From assembly GCF_000699445.3 (NCBI RefSeq), contig NC_067196.1, positions 5,804,616 through 5,868,615 on the forward strand: DNA of 64,000 bases. Direction: 5' to 3'. A model generated the notes under the pieces. It ran no database searches, had not been told where the DNA came from, and saw only the letters and a program-made list of their open reading frames with translations. This stretch comes from Schistosoma haematobium. Lineage: Eukaryota > Platyhelminthes > Trematoda > Strigeidida > Schistosomatidae. Of this stretch, positions 59,590 through 64,000 are shown in pieces (positions within the stretch are counted from its first letter, which is position 1; each line of letters opens with the position of its first letter). The position numbers were made by a program, and so were the translations under genes.

Positions 59590-60204
59590 GGCGAGACTCT
59601 AATTTAGGGACGACGTTTGAACAACCTTGACAATTATTAGCCAATCAGAAGACAGTTAGTATAAAGTAAAAATATATTATAAGAAAGTAATGAATTACAG
59701 TGGATATTCTTCTTTTACATGATTTAAAAACTTGTTAAGGTTTGATGAAGGTTCAGAGATTCTGAATTCATAATGCATACGGTATAGAAACTCGCCCATA
59801 GGGTTAGGGTAACGGTTAGGATTAGGCTAGGGTGGCGAGGTTCTAATTTAGAGACGAGCCTAAAAGAAGCGTTTGAGCAATTTCAAGGTCACGGAGCCAA
59901 GTTCAACACATGATGCTAACATACGATCAGTTTACAGCGAATTTTAGAGCAGAGGTTTTTATTGAGAGGTCACAACCCTAACCCTGTGGACGAGTTTCTA
60001 TACCGTATGCATTATGAATTCAGAATCTCTGAACCTTTATCAAACCTTAACAAGTTTTTAAATCATGTAAAAGAAGAATATCCACTGTAATTCATTACTT
60101 TCTTATAATATATTTTTACTTTATACTAACTGTCTTCTGATTGGCTAATAATTGAAATTGTTCAAACGTTTCTGATTGACTCGTCCCTAAATTAGAGTCT
60201 CGCC
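59590..60204. mobile_element. Fold-back Merlin-like element with about 225-bp arms
   Basis: Arms 59590-59814 and 59980-60204 are inverted copies (GGCGAGACTCTAATTTAGGG ... CCCTAAATTAGAGTCTCGCC). The loop from 59834 starts with another TIR-like GGCGAGGTTCTAATTTAGAG and matches the left part of the 17290-18053 element. So the structure is a normal element (59834-60204) preceded by an inverted copy of its right arm. No 8-bp duplication is visible (flanks ATAAAACT and AATATCCA). Confidence 0.8.
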
Positions 60205-62105
60205 AATATCCATTTATTATCATGCTAGATCCTGTGATCATCGTTATTATTTATTTGAGACCCATTAATTTTGATTGATATTTTCTTTATACCTTACTAT
60301 TGCTAAATTATTTCGTTACTACAGTTTGAATGAGTTTGAGTTTAACGCATTCTGAGAACATTGATTCTTCGATACATTGGGTTATATCCACATAATGTAC
60401 ACAAAATTGAAATTTAAGTAGAATAATAATATATTTGTACAAAGATAAATATTGATCAGAAATAGAGATCAATTATGTTCATAATCACTAATTTATCATT
60501 CATAATTTCCCTTTCATTACATTTTTCAAGGTATCAAATTGTATAAAGCTGTTTAACTGTTGGGACTATGCACTCGTTTGATGTTTGTGTACACGTTATT
60601 TGGATAAACACAGCTGTCCTAAAAATATTGAACATTTGATCAACTTATACTATTTCACATTATAATACCATTCTATCACCAAATTGAAATTTGTAATTAT
60701 CTATTTGTTTGTTTGTTTATTTTTTCTTCTCTATTTTGTTTGGATTGGCTTCTAATACTTTTGAAATCCTTAAAAACGAATGAATTAATTGCACATCTCA
60801 TTTTTTCACATTCAGTGAATGTGTCCAATTCTTGGAATGTCACTTCTTTTATGTTTTACATCTGTTAAAACGTATTATTACATTCCATTTATTTATTAGT
60901 TTTCTTTTTTTTTGTTTTGCTTGTTTATTTATCTATTTATATAAATATGGAACATAATACTTAAAAATAACACACATTGTTCAGTAGGATAAATGAATGA
61001 TGATGGGCTTAGTACCTTCTGTCATTTGTTTAGATTACCTCATTATTATACGTTTAGTAGTGTGGATGCTACTTCTTTCTAGGTTATTTCCTCAATTGTG
61101 TATGGTCATTGTTTGAATCATCTATGTATCCACACAAAAAAAGGGGAGTATATTGTAAACGTCTCTTTTTAATTCTCAATTTATTTTTTATTTAAATTGG
61201 ATTAGGCTTTTACTATTATTAATGTTACTCCAATTATCGATTTAATTTAATTATTACCTCATATAACTAGTTGAAATTTGTTATGTGGTCATTATTCGCA
61301 CAATTATCTATCCAATTTGATTGTTTAATTGAGAATTGGAAGTCATATATACTAGGCGGTATTCTTACATTGAAAAACAAAACAAACATGTATGCATGTA
61401 CAAATAGCTGAGCTTTTGTTTGTATTTTTCATTTTCGTAATTAATCTCTCCTTATTATCATGATGTATCCTGTTTTGATTTCATTTTATTCATCTTTTTC
61501 ACGTATATTATATAGTGCCTCAGAGTAATTGCAAATATACATATATGCATTGTAGAATGTTAATTACTTTCCTTAATTCTCATTTTATGTAAACACTTTC
61601 TTGTTTATCATTGTTCTTTTAAAATGATGATGATGATAATGATAAAAATACATACACATAATATATATTCTCGCATAATATGGTCTCATTTAATTAACGT
61701 TGATGGTAGTGAAGTAAGTCATGAGCAGAAGTCATCATTTTCAATGGAAAATAGATATGTCTATAGTACGGCATTTATAAGAAGCAAACTAAGTTTAATT
61801 TTCTTGAACAGATAAATCACAAATGAACTATCTGTATCCTTAGTGTTTTAGGCTTTTAGTAGTTGAGTAAGAAATATAGTTCATTGTAAAATTGAGTTAT
61901 ATAGCTTTATCTTGATTATGGATGTTGAATTAGTAGTCTTTATTTAATATTTAGAGCAATAAAATTTTATTTCATTGGAGTGTAATATCAAAAGTTTCTT
62001 ATATTAGACAATAATGATATCTGACTATTCAAACCAATGACTAACAAAATTCACACGGAAATGATTCAAATTGAACATTTTGTCCATTGTAATAATGATA
62101 TAAAC
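60205..62105. other. Unassigned AT-rich DNA downstream of Ena
   Basis: Long T-rich stretches, no supported gene. An AATAAA at about 61961 is one of several possible polyadenylation signals for the Ena transcript; nothing ties it to that gene. Confidence 0.4.
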
Positions 62106-63370
62106 TCTGGCTGTAGATCTTCTAGGGTTACTGCCGGTCCCAAGCCCGGGTAAAAGGAGGAGGGTTGGGCATGGGGTCCGCAATCCGTAGAAAACAACAT
62201 TGCCTAGGAAGCGTTAGTCAGAAAAAAACTAATTAAACCATCTATACTCTAGCCTGGGAATCGAAGGGTCTTCCATTTAGAAGAATTATGACGCCTCACG
62301 ATGAAAGCCAAAATCCTTCGGAAATCATGAGGCCGACACCCGTCCAAACAACTAGAGAAGCAATTAGTATCGGTATATGGAATCTCCAAACAATGTGGGA
62401 GACTGGAAGGACCAGTCGAATAGCAACGGAAATGAGTAGATTCAACTTGGTGGTTCTCGGATTCAGTGAAACCCACGGGACCTAGGCTGGACAGCAAATA
62501 TTAGATTCGAAAGAGATTCTGTTGTACTCTGGCCATGAAGAAAAAATGCTCTGATGCTGTCCAAGTAAGCACGAAAAGCACTCATAGGATGGGAATCTCG
62601 TGGATCAAAGATCATAAAAGCATTCTTTAAAACAAAGAAGGATGGGATCACAATGAATTTTATGCAGTGTTATGCACCCGTCAACGATAGCAATGAAAGT
62701 GATAAAGATCAATTTTATTAGAAGCTCCAGTCGATCGTAGAGAAGTGCCGAGGAAAGGGCCTGACCATCCTGATGAGAGGCCTAAACATCAAATTCGGAA
62801 TGGACAATACCGATTATGAAGATATCACGAGCTGACACGGACTGACCGCGAGAATGGCGAGAGACTTGCAAATTTATGTGCATTCAACGAACTGGTTATA
62901 GGCGGCACAATATTCCCACACAAACGCATACACAAATCTACATAAGTCTCATTGGACCACACCACCGAGAACCAGATAGATCATATTTGCATCACTAGGA
63001 AATTCAGGTCAATGGAAGAAGTGAGGACTAAGGGAGGGACTGACATAGTTTCAGATCACAACCTGATGGTTGCCAAGATGAAACGGAAGCTAAAGAAACA
63101 CTGGACAGCTGGGTAAACAACATTACAGAGGTTCTATATAGCCCTCCTTCGAGATGCTGAAAAACTCGATGAATTCAAGATAACTCTCAACAACAGGTTC
63201 CAAGCCTTACAAGATCTACTCAAGGAAGAAGAAACTACTATGAAGGACAACTAGAAAGAGATCACAGAAGCACCAGCTTCAACGTGTCACGAGGTTCTGA
63301 GCCGCAAGAAGCATCGTCATAAGGAATGGATCTCTATGGAAACCCTAGACACGATTCAAGAGAGGAAGTA
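62106..63370 (+). pseudogene. RTE-like family 1, 5' end and endonuclease domain
   Basis: Starts ACTCTGGCTGTAGATCTTCTAG like the 24191 copy, so this is probably the true 5' end. Endonuclease domain: ISIGIWNLQTMWETGRTS, SRFNLVVLGFSETHGT (stop after), then SKIIKAFFKTKKDG, MQCYAPVNDSNES, CRGKGLTILMRGLN, HNLMVAKMKRKLKKHW, LDEFKITLNNRFQAL, RKKHRHKEWISMETLDTIQERK. The N-terminal NxQT and YAP(V) blocks are AP-endonuclease-like signatures. Frameshifts and stops abound. Interrupted from about 63371 by another repeat; coding resumes near 63880. Confidence 0.85.
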
Positions 63371-63880
63371 TGAGGACCCGAGAAGCATAATGAATGGTAA
63401 TTTTGGAATTTTTTTATGGGTCAATACTAAACGTATACTTTTATTGTATAATTATGATATGATGGAAAGAAGAGTCAATTTTCGATTGATTTACTCATTA
63501 TGAGTTTTATTCAACATTGACATCCATTTTTGATTCAACGTGAGGATCATTCAGTGTAGTATTTGATTTGTTTTCCCAGTACGATATTTTCTTTTGTATA
63601 ATATACGATATTCTTGCATTAACTTGACATGAACTATGCTCAGTAAGTGATTTGTTATAAGTGAGTATGTGATTTCATCCTAATTATTAATCAAAATGGG
63701 TGTACAATCAATATATAAACCAGTGTATTTTAGACTATTTTGATCATCATCATCATCGTCGTGTTTTTGGGCTAATAAATCATCACTTATATCAGTCTTG
63801 TGTTCTTACTTCACGCCGTAGGAATTGCAGGGGTCCCTCGTTCCCAGTATAAGTGATCAGCGCTTTTTCCGGCACAACAA
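63371..63880 (+). repeat. Insertion related to repeat B within RTE-like element
   Basis: The first about 70 bp (CGAGAAGCATAATGAATGGTAA ... ACGTATACTTTTATTGTATAA) match the start of repeat B; the rest does not. The right boundary is approximate, judged from where family 1 coding resumes. An AATAAA at 63774 would fit an LTR polyadenylation signal. No target duplication resolved. Confidence 0.45.
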
Positions 63881-64000
63881 CTGCGACGACCAAATACAAC
63901 AGGAGGACAGCAATTAACAACAGCCGGACAAGAACAGACAAAGTCAAGGCACAAGCTGAATACACAGAAACAAACAAGCAAGTGAAGAGCAGCACTAGAG
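63881..64000 (+). pseudogene. RTE-like family 1, endonuclease-RT linker, cut by window end
   Basis: Reads KYNRRTAINNSRTRTDKVKA, QAEYTETNKQVKSSTR, the linker between endonuclease and RT in this family. It continues the element begun at 62106 and runs off the window. Confidence 0.75.

Noticed and set aside
59797..59832. Interstitial telomere tract
   Set aside because: Only about two TTAGGG-like units, mirrored in both arms of the fold-back element, so part of that element.

Overview
The window is AT-rich eukaryotic DNA. It almost certainly comes from a schistosome (Schistosoma or a close relative). It carries tRNA-headed SINEs with hammerhead ribozyme cores of the Sm-alpha type known from schistosomes, RTE-like non-LTR retrotransposon remnants, a Ty3/gypsy remnant, and short-TIR MITEs resembling the Merlin superfamily described from Schistosoma mansoni. 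Coding sequence is sparse and interrupted by long introns. I could not run searches, so the organism and family names rest on motif recognition.

One host gene can be supported: an Enabled/VASP (Ena/VASP) actin regulator on the + strand from 10.76 to 57.79 kb. Eight exons join with consistent splice sites and reading phase (10757-10922, 21228-21401, 35760-35956, 46569-47017, 48386-48645, 51965-52219, 53374-53450, 57621-57792). They encode about 582 residues: an EVH1 domain (exons 1-2), a Ser/Asn/Gly-rich linker (exons 3-4), a G-actin-binding-like motif (exon 5), a short proline run plus an F-actin-binding-like motif (exon 6), a short linker (exon 7) and the tetramerisation coiled coil (exon 8). 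The initiator exon was not found, and the last few residues are uncertain.

Layout: 0-10.7 kb holds an RT fragment with a solo LTR inserted in it, two MITEs and a decayed Ty3/gypsy element. 10.9-57.6 kb holds the Ena/VASP introns (1.2 to 14.4 kb), packed with repeats: two RTE-like families, two solo-LTR-like families with 4- and 5-bp target duplications, two hammerhead SINE families, Merlin-like MITEs, a probable Penelope-like RT relic and several unclassified repeats. 57.8-64 kb holds more of the same, including a fold-back MITE derivative and an RTE endonuclease copy that runs off the end of the window.

The observations most worth a second look are: the rearranged Ena/VASP architecture, with no large proline-rich core; the pattern in which hammerhead copies lying sense to the host transcript all carry core mutations while the two intact-core copies lie antisense; and a set of insertions whose target-site duplications can be read to the base.
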